64,000 nt of DNA from Lottia gigantea (Eukaryota > Mollusca > Gastropoda > Lottiidae). The stretch is taken from contig NW_008710601.1 in NCBI RefSeq assembly GCF_000327385.1, positions 743,097 to 807,096 on the forward strand, written 5' to 3'. The notes under the pieces are model-generated. The model did not search any database and was not told the origin of the DNA. It saw only the letters and a list, made by a program, of their open reading frames with translations. A program made the translations under genes and the position numbers. Positions within the stretch are counted from its first letter, which is position 1; each line of letters starts with the position of its first letter. Shown one piece after another: positions 46,901 to 58,841 of this stretch.

Positions 46901-49900
46901 TGTATATATTGATGAGATCTCGGTCAGGTTAGAAATTGGTAATAATTGGATGAACCGTTTCAGAGTTTTTGCCCTTGTGTGTACAGGGGTGAGACATTGT
47001 TCATGTTTGAATGTGATGATAATTTTATGAACTGTTTCAGGATATTGCGTTGACTTATGGATGATTTTAAGATTATTTGAAAATTCATTATTTAGCCACT
47101 AAATATTTTGTTATCATTTCTGACAGCTGGTAGTGGGTGTCTGTTACCTTGCCTGGCAAGCTATCTTTATAACCTAGAACACATAGCAGTTTAACAGATC
47201 ATGAACTTAGCTTGTACAGAGTTATCAACATTTGAATGTTAAAATGAAGACTTGTCTTTTTTTGAGAGATTTATATAGAAAAATAAATTGAAATATTAAA
47301 ACAGAAATAAAAAAAAAATGTTATTGTTACTCAGAGTTTCACGCTATGCGATCTTCAGACAACTGACCTATATAATTCAGCCTGTTTCCCTAATGAAGTT
47401 GAACAAGTAGAACTTATTCTCATGTCTACACTTACAGTTCGAAATGTTTGTTTAAAGAAGTGTTCTTAAGGGTATTATTGATGGAAAGCTTTTCGGTAAC
47501 ATCATTTTGTTTTATTTGTGTAGGCTCTGCTTGGTCATTCCATGTCAAATCGGACTAAAGGTTCCTGAGATATGGCCCACCCAATTTGGGGAATTTCGGC
47601 CAAAATGGGCGTGACCAACATTAAGTATTTCTAGAAAGGGAATTGCACAGGAATTCCAAATCTGTCCTTATGTTTGACATGGGAGTGTTTTAATGAGTGA
47701 TGACCGTTGGATACTTTTTGAACTTGAATTTGACCTTTTGACCTAGAGATGACCTATCATGAAGAATTTAGCGGAACAATTTTTCAATTCCGGTTTAAAT
47801 ACTTCTATATCGCTCTGCAATTGAGCACTATCTTAACAGTGAGAAGTTTTTGTTATTATAGAAAAAGAAATATATAGAAATAAGTGTAATTTCTAGTTTA
47901 AGATATTTTTGGAATTATGTGATTTTCGTGCAGTTCTAGTACTTCTGAAGACCATTTACATATTATGTTCAAGACCCAATCAACCCCCAAAAAATAGAAA
48001 ATCACTGGCATTTTAGTCAATTTTCATGAATGTTTGTTACAGAAGAAAAAAGGAAAAATATTAACAAAACAAGAAGTTGAAGGAGAATTAGAAGAAGTTA
48101 GAAAAACACCCACTAAAAAGAAACCTAAGAAAGATGATATCTATGCTAATAAACAAACTGAGGATCCAATGAAAACCAGTATCTTGCAATCTCTGAAAAA
48201 AGACATAATTGGGAAGATGAAGGAATCTTCTGGAAGCTCTGATGTTAGTAATTTATCAAGAATTATGTGTTTGCGTGTATCAGTGACACAACACTGATAC
48301 CAACAATTTATATTAACTCAACTTTCAGTCAGACATCTGTGGTCTTGCAACAAAAACGTAAGCATTTTTATATTCGCCCTCATGAAATGGATCTGAGCTT
48401 GATTATTATCTTTTGATTCCTAGGATGATGCGTGGACAACAGAAAATGAAGATCTTTTACAGCGCCATTTACAAAAGTTTCATGATCTGATGGAGGTTCA
48501 ACCAAGAAGACACACTGAGGCACAAATCAAAATGGAGAATCAACGTGTTCATGAAATAAACCTTGAAAAACAGAATAAAGAACTACAAAGAGTTCGTTTG
48601 GCAAGTATTACCAATGTAAGTAAAAAAGATTTTATGTTGGCATCCATGTCCGTCATTTCAAGGCAAATGCTCTAAAAACCTGTCAAATTTAACCAAATTT
48701 GAAGAAAGTTGGTATGTGCCAATTGATGAAATCATGATATTATGAAAATCAAGTTTAAATTTGAGAGCTTTACAGTTATTAAAAACAGAGTTATCTTCTT
48801 CTTTCCTGAATATTTAAAATGGTTCTGTTCTTTTAATTTTAGAACGATATACATAAAATGGTCAAACCACACTTAAGTGTCTATAGGTTTTCAATATTGC
48901 ATGAGGGGCCTGGCGTAGTGATACCACGAATGTGCGTAGTGGTATCACTACGCCAAGCCCCTAGTGTGCAGTTCGACTTTTATTACATACTATTTTGTTT
49001 GATTCAATACATTATCATCTTGAATTTGCCAATAAATTTCTTCAAACGAAATACATAATTCATAGTATTTCTTAATTTGACCTTATTTGACCTACGTGTG
49101 TACTTCGCTATGGGATTCCCCCTGGAATGTGATATTTTCAAACATCATTTGACGTCAAAGGGAGTTCCCTATAGCCTACACTGGTCATCTTGAATACGTT
49201 ACTTGATTTATTGTCAAAAAAGGTAATAACGGTATTGCTTGTGGAAATTATAGCCCATGGGTAGGTTTCAAAATATGGTTTAATGGAAATTCATTGTCAG
49301 TTGCACTATTATGAACTGTGACTAAAGCTTTGAATATGTGGACGTATATTGTCTGCACCCCTGTCCGCCCGTCAACATTTGCTTGTAAACGCTCTAAAAA
49401 CTAGATTTTTTGATGGAATCAAATGAGATTCGGTATGTATATATATATATATTCAGAAAACGAAGATAGAGTTTGAATTTGAGCTATTTTCGACTGTTAA
49501 AAGCAGAGATATTGCCCTTGCCCCAAAATCTTGAATATGCTCTTACTGTCTTAGTTTTCAACCGATTTTTATGAAACTTAAAATGGATGTTATTGGACCT
49601 AAATCGAAAGGTTTGAGAAAGTTTAGTTTACTTCTGATTAAATATAAGGCTTTTTCAAGATTTTGGCCTCTTACGTCAGTTTTTAGGAGTTATCGCCCTT
49701 TAACCTCTATACAGTAAGTGCTTCTATCAACATAATTGCTCGTAAACATTCTGTCCATCCATCGGTCCATCAACATTTGCTTGTAAACGCTCTAAAAACA
49801 AGATTTTTTGATGGAATCAAATGAAAATCAGTATGTGTATACATATTCATAAAACGATGATCAAGTTTGAATTAGAGCTATTTTCGACCGTTAGAAGCAG

Positions 49901-52900
49901 AGTTATTGCCCTTGCCCCAAAATCTTGAGTATGCTATTACTCTCTTAGTTTTCAACTGATTTTGATGAAACTTAAAATGGATGTTTCGTTTTTACTATCT
50001 GCATCCCGTGAAGGGCGTATATGGCTGTGGTCCACTATCTTTATTAAACCAAGTCTAATACACTTCATTTTGTGGGCGTGAAAATGAGACTTGTACAATT
50101 TATATCTGACCAATCAGACGGTGGTTAATCTAGAACAGAAATAAGGCAGGGGTGAAGGTCATGTAAAGAAAAAAAGAGTACAATTTTTATTATCTGTAAG
50201 CTTCAATTCTTTATCGAAAATCTTACTCAATTCTGTATCAAGTGATTTGATTGGCTGACATCAACTCCCTGAAACAATTGCATTGGAATTTGAGTTGAAT
50301 AAATGTTTTTCTTATAATTTCTCAAGAAGTAATAATCTATGAATAATCTTCAGTAAAACAATAATCTGTTTGAATTGAATTAGTTTTCATGTTGAAATCC
50401 ATAGTCTCTACTTGTGACCTAGGCCAGTGCTGGTATAGGAGAGTAAAATCTATAACACCTATAACTAGGAAAAATTCAGGGCCAGTTTTGATTGGACAAT
50501 AATTAGCTACGAATTTCCCTCACATGTATTACCACTGTCTTGAGGAAGTATGACGAATGCTTTCCCTCACATGTATTACCACTGTCTTGAGGAAGTATGA
50601 CGAATGCTTTCCCTCACATGTATTACCACTGTCTTGAGGAAGTATGACGAATGCGGGTCTGATTTAGACAGGATGTCTATAAACAGTCTGAAATACAAAA
50701 CATACAATTGACAAATATAATGCAATTATATCAGTATGATAATCACGGTTGACTTTGTCAAATAACTTTACATATACATATTATTTTATACAGTCGGTTA
50801 TTATGAATAAATATATAGATGGATATGATAACTGAATAACTCAAAATCTTACCGTACTTCTGTTAATAATTCATAATTAATAGATTATTGTTATTTATGA
50901 ATATAAATGAATTGTTTTTATTCAAACCTTAAAATGAAAACCCTGAGATCCAAACCAATATATTGGAGAAAGACTGGTAGCAGCTAATGTACTTTACATA
51001 TGAAGAAGTATATAACATATAAGGGAAGTATTTCAAAATGAAAAGTTGTATCAGTTGTTTCAAATATTAAGTTTTTTGTTAAAATTGTGTAAATGATCTT
51101 ATCTGGACAATGATATGATGGTATAACATGATAACTATCATATATCACAATATGATGATATTTCGGTATTTATTAATGAGTTGAAACCGGTATATCGCCC
51201 AGCCTTGAGTAAGCATATTCAAAAATATTAAAACTTATATCCACTCTATATCAATCACTCTTCTGACACAAAAAATATAGTTACCAAAATATACATATAC
51301 CTTAGAAAGTTGTACCAAAAATGAAGATTTAGTGAGTCCAATTAGAGAACTACACTATTTCAAAATAAACCACTCTGTTTGCAGTGGCAGCTTAAGCCTC
51401 CTGGAAATAGGGGTACAAATAGGGGGCAAAACTTACTGAATTGGGGGGGGGGGTGGACAAATGTCTGAGGTTTCAAACTGTGGAAGTGACAATTGGCTGA
51501 GGGTATTCACCCTAAGAAAAATTGGATTCATTTTCATGAAAATTGATGTATTTACTCCAAATAAAGTGTCAAAACCAATTCCATAGCATTGCCTGTTAGT
51601 TATCCATGATGTAAATGACATAAATCTAACTTAGTTATATGCACTTCAAATATAAGCTTATTTGTAAAGTCAGTAATTCCTCAGCGAAAAAAAAACTACT
51701 GTCCTCTTTACAATCACTTTAAATTATATCTAACTGATTCAAATTTTAAATAAATTATTAATCAACAGCTGTTGAAAAAATCATTTTTATCTACAAGTAT
51801 TTATTGTGTAGGAAATTAAGATAAACCAATATTTTCGACATGTAAGTTTCAAAACTTAACCAATGGGTTCAAGTCTAAACTCAACAATTTATTTCAAGCT
51901 TGGATTTGATCAGAACTAGTTCTCTATTTATCTGTTCACCAACTTGTTTTGTAATGAGGATAAGAGATTCATATTTTTCGATAGCATTCTTAATGGAGTT
52001 AAGGAATATTTTTCTATTTTGGTCAAAAACATTAAAATTAGCTTGGGTGTTTGATAGTGGTGTTCGATGAAACGAAGTATGCATATTTGGATGGATGAAA
52101 TATCAGACTAGTTTGAAATTCATGGTCTTTTTTTTAATTACTGGCTTGAGACATTAACTGCTTCTGTGGGCATATATTAAAGGTACAGATGAGCCATTTT
52201 GTTACCAATCATACTTTAGTTTTTAAGAATCAGTAATATTGTTCACGGCTCTCTGTCAAAATTTGAGCCTTCAAATCTATGTTATTTTAAGATACTCTGT
52301 GATCAATAATAAGACATATATAGAAATAGTGAGTACCGGTAAAATTCCTAGTTTGAAGTATGTTTGAAGGAATTATTTGCCCTGTAAGCTAACTGATATT
52401 GAAGTTCCTGGATTGTTACGGTATCTTAAATAGCATCAAAAATTAACAAACATAAAGAATTTTGAGATGAGTTTAAAAAAAAAAATTTCAGTCAGTGCAA
52501 ATTTTTCATAAGAAATTGGATTCCTTGCTTTTACAGGCTAAGGGAACAGACCCAGCCAAGAATAAAGAAGAATTTTTAAGAAAGCAGCAAGAAAAGGAAA
52601 GAAAAAGAAACCAAGAAGAGATTAATGAATTACAATCAGTAAGGTAAGTGATTGTAAGACAGACCAAGCAATATGTCAAGTCTGATATGGCCAACATGAA
52701 AATAGTGTCAAAGCATTGAGATGAGTCAATAAACCAAGCCGAATTACGAATTATATTCAATTATTCTGATAGCAGCTTTAATTCTGTAATTTTGCAATAA
52801 GTAACGCATAAAAATATCAGCTACTTAAAAACAAAACTGTTTTGTGTCCTCTCGAAACTGAAAATAATTTTTTATGTTCTAATGGAAACAATTTCTTTAA

Positions 52901-55900
52901 CTGGACAGATGCGCCATTTTGGGTCTTAAAAATAGGTAAATACTAGAAGTACTAGAAATATACAAAAATCGCATGATTTACTAGAAATATACAAAAATCG
53001 CATGATTTACTAGAAATATACAAAAATCGCATGATTTACTAGAAATATACGAAAATGGCAAGATTTTGCCATGGTAAAAATTTCTTATTTTCAGTATGAA
53101 TAAGAAAGTGAAATCATCAAGAGAAAAGAGAATCAATACAAAAGTAAAGATACCGGTTGGTGGTCAAGGACTTGTTCAAAAACATCCTAAGAAGACATGG
53201 GGAAGTAGGTATCAAAATTTTTATGAATTCATGTGAATTTACGAACACTAGCAATAAATAAACCAAGCACTAACGATCCAAACCGTAAAAAGAAACCTGA
53301 AATGCAAAACAACACCCTGGTGATACATTGGTAGCAGCTGTTTCTCAAATGAGGAAGTAAGCTTATATTAATCAAGTGAGTAAGTATTTCATAATGAAAA
53401 GTGGTATCTGGTAAGCATACCCTTCTAAAGATCCCTAGACAGTTGCAAATTGAAAAGAGCAGGCTAATGCCGCTGTCCTGGCAAAAATTCCCTTATTGCA
53501 CCCTGCATGGTGTTTTCTGTCATCATAAGCCCACACAGTGCAGAAAAGTAGGATGTAAAACTCCATTCATTTCATTTCATTTCAAGTCTGAGCAATAACA
53601 ATATCACAGTTGTAATCTTTGTTTTTCAGCTGTTCCTAGTGAGTTTAATCTGAATCCTAATGATGATACAATATGGCCCCAAGTGAAACCTCCCAGTAGA
53701 TTTGGTAGTACTGGTAATGTATGGTCTGAACGTGAGAGAAAACAACAACAACTACAAACTTTGATTCCAAAATCAGCCAATGAAGAAGAGGAAATGATAC
53801 GGAAAGCTTTGGAAATGAGTAAAAGAACAGCTGAGGAAGAATCAGAATTTAGAAGGTTTGAATTTTAGAATAATGCATCTTCACAATGTCAAGCTATTAC
53901 AAACTTCCTGCTTATACCTTGACTGCAACAGCCACTTGTATCACAGAATGCAACGAGTTTCCTTGGATTGTACACCAGCAAATATAGCTAATTAGAACCC
54001 TTGACAGAGAGGCTGTCTACATATTGTTCATAGATTTTCTGTCAAGGCCTCTGATTGGCTGTATTCCCTAGCATACAATCCAATCAGATCGTTTAATTTA
54101 CTAACTTCCATGATACAAGAAAGGTGACTATTGCAGTCAAGGTATAAGAACAAAGTTTGAAAAATGCAATTTGTTTCATGATCACATGCTTTTCAAATCA
54201 AATTTTATCCAACTGTATAGAAGCAAAACAGGTTTGTATAATAGATATCATGTACAAGTAAGATTAAGCCTAGATTGAAGTACGGTATTCCTATTTTCAG
54301 TATAAATTCCAAGTATTATACTCCTGATGATGATCTGACAGCAGAATTACTAGTTAACAGATTAACAATGGAGAGTCAACAGTTAGCTGAGTGGGTACAG
54401 CTTCCTCATAATTCTACCACCGGTAACAAGAAACCATTAGATTATAACAATAATAACAGACGGGACAAGTAAGTCTTTAATTTCTGTGTTCCAGTCACTA
54501 AAGATGAATGCTCTGAGCACTAGGTTTCATTAATTCAATATCTGTAAGTTTTGCAGACAGGAGGAGCTTGCTTGAAAAAAGAGGGGCTGATCTTTCTAAA
54601 AAGAAAACAAAACAGACAGAGTGCTAATCTTGATTCATTTCAGTGATTGCAATCAACAAATTAAATGCAAATTGAAATAGAACTTGAAGAATTTGTAAAA
54701 TCATTGGGTGTAACTATTGAGCTTATCTTGAAAATTACAATACATTTGGTTTTTTTTCCAGGTCACCTCCAAAGTCAGCCATAATACCAGTAAATCCACC
54801 AGTAGAATCAACCAAACAGTGGTCTAAATGGTCTCTTATGGATTGTCAGACTGATGTTATTAGTAATAATCCAAAAGAGAAACTACCTGCTAAAGTTTCA
54901 TCACCCCATAAAAAAAGATCACCGATTAGAGCTTTGTTCAAACCTGCTGAAGAAGAGGAGAGTTGGAATTCAGAAGATGCAGATGTTTGTATGGACATGA
55001 AGGATGCTCCACACCGATGTTTCAATACTTTCAAAGAAATGGTTGGTTCTGAAGTAAGATCTGATAATTGTGGTGCTAACAGTCAAACCAGGAAAAGAAC
55101 AACAACAGAGGTATTTACATTTGATGAATACTATGATCCTCATGGTGGAGCTCGACCAAAACATCCAAGCTCTAAGGACTCTTTGATTCCTGATCCTGTG
55201 CTGCTCGAGCCTTTGAATGAATCTGTGTGGAGTCCTCTTCCTACCATACCAACACCACCTCAGGCACATAAATTCCAGTTTTCTCAAAGATGTACAGTTC
55301 CACCAGAGTATGAAACCTTGTCTTGTTCTGTCTTGAATGATAACTCCCATTCTAAGGAAGATGGAAATGGTCTCCATGATACAGTGAAAGTAGAACAATC
55401 TAGATTTGATGTGAGTTACAATTCAGATGGAGAGGATTGGGATGGTGATATTGACTATGTTGGTCCTGAATGTGATCCTCAAACTAAATCCACACATCTT
55501 TCGTATTCTGGCATCCCCAAAGCTGTAAACAATTATGAGGTGTTGCAAACAGAATGTACCAGACAACTCCATAAAGGAGCTATCCAAGATGTGCAAGTTG
55601 TCAGCCCTCCAAAAAATGAGACAGAAGTTAAATTTGTAATTCCTGAAAGGGATCAAAGTCAAAACAATATTTTAGATTCAGAAAATGAGAATCTGTGCAA
55701 ATTAAATTCAAAGGTTGAAACAGGAGGTCAATCCAAGGGCATACGTTTCATGTCTGCTAGGTCCAAATTTGCTGCTGCCAGAAAACAGTTTCTTTCAACT
55801 CGAGGCAGTAAACTCTCTCAGCAAAGGGAACAAAACAAGGCAGATGACAAAAGTTTGAAAGAGAAAAAAATTCTACCAGAACTCAATCCAAATGCTGAAA

Positions 55901-58841
55901 ATTTCACTCCACATGTCATTGAAGTTAATACATCATTTCCTCAGTCCAATGCACCTCTTCAAAACACCCTGAAAGATGTTACCAATATTGTTAACTACCC
56001 AAGCCTAGATAACCAATACTCCATAGAAGCCATCTCTTCTGAGTTAAACTATGATTATTTATCAGATGCTTATAAATCAATGTATGGTTTCTCAGAAACC
56101 AGCAGTACAAAAGTCTTTTGCCAAGACCCGAGTGCGTTGAATGTGACTCAAATTTGTACTCAAAAATCAGGTTATGGTAATAGACTAGAGGAAGCAGCTG
56201 TTCTTCAAGACGAATCCAATAAATCAAGCTCAGTTACCATCAGTCATCAGGCTTATCCATCAGCAGTTCAGCTTCACTCTAATGGTCAAATTTTTCCAGA
56301 TCAGAAATGCTTTGAAACATTACAAACTGTTCCAGAATCTTGCTCTCTGAATGATAATGGGACTTCCTCCAATGATATAACCTCAAATTTCCAGCATGCA
56401 TCCATTACTCTGACTCAGAAATCGTCCATACCAGATGTTACAATTCCCATTGGTCTTCCACCACATCTTGTTAATGCTTACATGTTGTTCCTTAAGCAAC
56501 AAGAAAATTCAGAAGCCCATCCTTATGTACATATTGAAGAACAGTCTGAATCATTTTATTCTGAACCAATTCTACCTCAAGCTCCTGTTGATGTGTCTGC
56601 AAACTTGGAATATGTTAATCTCATCCAAAGTGAAGGTGAAACTACAGATAGAGTACAACCTGAAAGTGTAATTAACTATCCAAAGAACACTTTCGCCAAC
56701 TCTTTTGCTCCAATTTCTCGCATGTCCAAAGCCAATCTTTTAAAACAAGCTGCTCTATCTAGTGGTAATACAAAACCAGCGATATCAGAGTTACCTCAAT
56801 CTAATACATCTTCTATCAGAGTACCAACTCCTGTCCAACTGAATGATTTGGGTACAGAAATAATCCACGGTGATGCATTTACCTTCAAATGCTCATTGCA
56901 GACAAACGAAGATTGTCAAATCGTACAACGTGAAAATCTCACCCCGGTTGATTCTCATACCATGCCAGGAATGAACTATCCTTTGCAACCTATGCCAGGA
57001 ATGAAGCCTCCTATACAAAATGGATTTTGTGGCAATCCACCAGCAATGACATATAATCCTGTTCCAATGCAGCAATCTTTACCAATGATTTATCCAACGT
57101 TTAACCCATTTTTATCTCCAGTTGCTCCATTTGTTCCTAAAGTGTATAAATCACAAGTGTTCGATCATTCTGTTCAGCAACAGAAACAGCAACAGAATGT
57201 CCAACATCAGCATCCAACAGATAAAAACCAACAACAGCTTCATAATGGACCAATGGAAAGTAACAATGCATCTGTTATATCAAATAATCATACAACTTAC
57301 CATTCCATTTCAGAAAAAAAGGTAAGCTCATACATTTAAAAAAATAACTGAAGTGTATTTAGATCTAGAGTGTAATTGGATCTTATACTTAGATCTAAAT
57401 ACTTGTCAAAATTGAAAGTGTATTTAGACCTAATGATAGAATTGAAAGTGTATTTAGACCTAACGACAGAATTGAAAGTGTATTTAGACCTAACGATAGA
57501 ATTGAAAGTGTATTTAGACCTAATGATAGAATTGAAAGTGTAATTAGACCTAACGATAGAATTGAAAGTGTATTTAAACCTAATGACAGAATTGAAAGTG
57601 TATTTAGACCTAACGATAGAATTGAAAGTGAATTTAGACCTAATGACAGAATTGAAAGTGTACCTAGACCTAATGATAGAATTGAAAGTGTATTTAGACC
57701 TACTGATAGAATTGAAAGTGTATTTAGACCTAATGATAGAATTGAAAGTGTATTTAGACCTAATGATAGAATTGAAAGTGTATTTAGACCTAATGATACA
57801 ATTGAAAGTGTATTTAGACCTAATGATACAATTGAAAGTGTATTTATATCTAATGACTAATTCTTTATATATCCTTATTGTTCATTTATTGGTATGAAAG
57901 AACAGGTAATATGACCGGCCATTCATGTTTTGTTAGGGCCCTATATCTAATAAAGATAGATTAAAGAAGAAACTAGAATGTTTGAATAAAGTGAAGAGTT
58001 TAATGGAAGAAGTTCGTAAAGATGGAGGTGTTATTAATGTAAGTAAACAACACACATCCTTTAAACCTATATATGGTTATTTTATAAGTTCTTTTCATTC
58101 TGAGGCATTGGATGATTCACTGGTTTTGAATTTTGAATTGGTACTGTGTTGGTTTATGACTTAGACACTTACATACTAACCTGAATTGGAAACATGTATC
58201 TTGTAGAGAAAGTTACCCTTTTCAAATAGCTTTCCTTAATGCTGCAGGTTAAGCAGACTATGATGAAAAAAGCTTCATTGTCTCAGAGATCCATATTTTG
58301 TCTGTTTAGGTGGCACTTAAATTCTTCTTTGGTTAACTTGATCTTTCCAAAATCTGTCTTGGAACTCTTGATCTTTTCTACAGTATAATTTAAACTCTTT
58401 TCGCACTAAATCTTTAATACTCTAAATCTTTTCAAACTCTTTCCACACTTGATCTTTTGAATGTATTTCAGTAAAGTGATAAGGTAAAGAAGAAAACAAG
58501 TTGTGATAATATTAAAGGTGATAAATTTTATCCTAGTGCTTGATTTGTTTTGTAATTAAAAGATCACATGCCTAGATTCAGGCTATCTAGTCTATTCGAA
58601 AGAGCTTACTGCCAAATTATTTTATTTTCAAAATCTAGTCATATTTTTGTTATTTTATATGGATGTGCTCTATTTTTTTATATATATTTTTGTCCATTTT
58701 GAATGAATATCAAATGCTTATGTGGTTATACATAACTCTTTCTCATTGTTTACCTTTTCTACTTTTGTTTAGGCTGACCAAATCAAAAGTGTATTCAGAT
58801 CTAATGACCAAATCAAAAGTGTATTCAGATCTAATGACTGA
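43918..58841 (+). CDS. uncharacterised coiled-coil protein with a UIM-like helix
   Basis: I do not recognise this family. Exons: 43918-43980, 44702-44742, 46078-46258, 48043-48243, 48424-48615, 52537-52643, 53095-53204, 53630-53855, 54301-54468, 54762-57321, 57937-58038, and a proposed last exon 58773-58841. All phases agree, giving about 1339 aa. Seen in it: a basic N-terminus ('KKKEKSRKKH'); coiled coil at about residues 53-82; Lys/Glu-rich helices to about residue 262; a conserved-looking 'WPQVKPPSRFGS' (about 314-325); a ubiquitin-interacting-motif-like helix at about 350-369 ('EEEMIRKALEMSK'); then a long Ser/Asn/Gln-rich region in one 853-codon exon ending in Gln-rich sequence; and a basic helix ('KDRLKKKLECLNKVKSLMEE'). 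No membrane segment or enzyme motif was seen. A cytoskeletal or ciliary scaffold is possible but is only a guess. Donors at 48244 (gttagt) and 53856 (gtttga) are weak. Confidence 0.75.
44798..45167. mobile_element. MITE family A, copy 3, with internal 71-bp duplication
   Basis: TTAA at 44794-44797. Ends 'agatgggttcccttat' and 'ataaggaaacccatct'. A 71-bp segment is duplicated head to tail at 44802-44872 and 44873-44943 with a single visible difference. Confidence 0.85.
46480..47000. repeat. tandem repeat, about 160-bp unit, three to four copies
   Basis: 'gagttattgcccttgactta' or a near match recurs near 46506, 46668, 46828 and 46968, each followed by 'gactacagttttgatgaaa'-like and 'tcagtcaagttcgaaattgg'-like segments. 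I recall this phrase from repeats in mollusc genomes. Confidence 0.75.
48904..48962. repeat. 24-bp near-perfect inverted repeat (hairpin) in an intron
   Basis: Arms 48904-48927 ('ggcgtagtgataccac') and 48939-48962 ('gtggtatcactacgcc') pair over 24 bp with one mismatch around an 11-nt loop. It is more GC-rich than its surroundings. Confidence 0.9.
49340..49990. repeat. two direct copies of an approximately 400-bp unit
   Basis: 'acatttgcttgtaaacgctc' occurs near 49375 and 49777, and 'attgcccttgccccaaaatc' near 49510 and 49905, with the sequence between conserved in order. It is related in wording to the 46480-47000 repeat. Confidence 0.75.
50514..50654. repeat. 47-bp unit repeated three times without visible differences
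   Basis: The unit starts 'tttccctcacatgtattacc' and ends 'gtatgacgaatgc'. Copies are 50514-50560, 50561-50607 and 50608-50654. Confidence 0.95.
52181..52400. mobile_element. MITE family B, partial copy
   Basis: Follows TTAA (52177-52180). It reads 'aggtacagatgagccattt', 'accaatcatactttagt', 'gttcacggctctctgtcaaa' and 'tttgagccttcaaatctatg' as in other B copies, then decays before the second end. Confidence 0.7.
52900..53075. mobile_element. MITE family B fragment with an internal 29-bp tandem repeat
   Basis: Starts 'ggacagatgcgccattttgg' after 'ctttaact'. The B-family phrase 'actagaaatatacaaaaat' is then repeated four times (52951-52979, 52980-53008, 53009-53037, 53038-53066). The first three copies are identical. 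It ends about 20 bp before the exon at 53095. Confidence 0.8.
53410..53590 (+). mobile_element. SINE family 2, 3' part
   Basis: 'gatccctagacagttgcaaa', 'aggctaatgccgctgtcctg' and 'gtaaaactccattcatttca' match 18795-19060 and the tail at 12880-12985. It ends in 'catttcatttc'. Confidence 0.65.
53911..54148. mobile_element. MITE family C, copy 2 (238 bp)
   Basis: Inverted ends 'cttataccttgactgcaa' and 'ttgcagtcaaggtataag'. The interior 'gcatacaatccaatcag' and 'ggattgtacaccagcaaa' form a second inverted pair. A fragment occurs near 60785-60850. Confidence 0.8.
57411..57860. repeat. minisatellite 1: 30-bp unit, about 15 copies
   Basis: The unit is 'attgaaagtgtatttagacc' plus 'taatgataga', with scattered substitutions and no length change. 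Degenerate units extend left to about 57346. It lies in the intron after the 853-codon exon. One frame is open throughout because the unit length is a multiple of three and that frame lacks a stop. Confidence 0.97.

Noticed and set aside
50514-50654. CRISPR-like direct repeats
   Set aside because: The units are contiguous with no unique spacers. Minisatellites in a eukaryotic intron explain this array and the others.
57562-57897. 111-residue frame of KVYLDLMIEL-type decapeptides
   Set aside because: It arises because minisatellite 1 has a period divisible by three and no stop in that frame. It lies inside an intron bounded by a good donor (57322) and acceptor (57936).
43918-58841. Assignment of the coiled-coil gene to a known ciliary protein family
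   Set aside because: Several vertebrate coiled-coil families were considered, but I could not recall a convincing shared motif, so no symbol is given.
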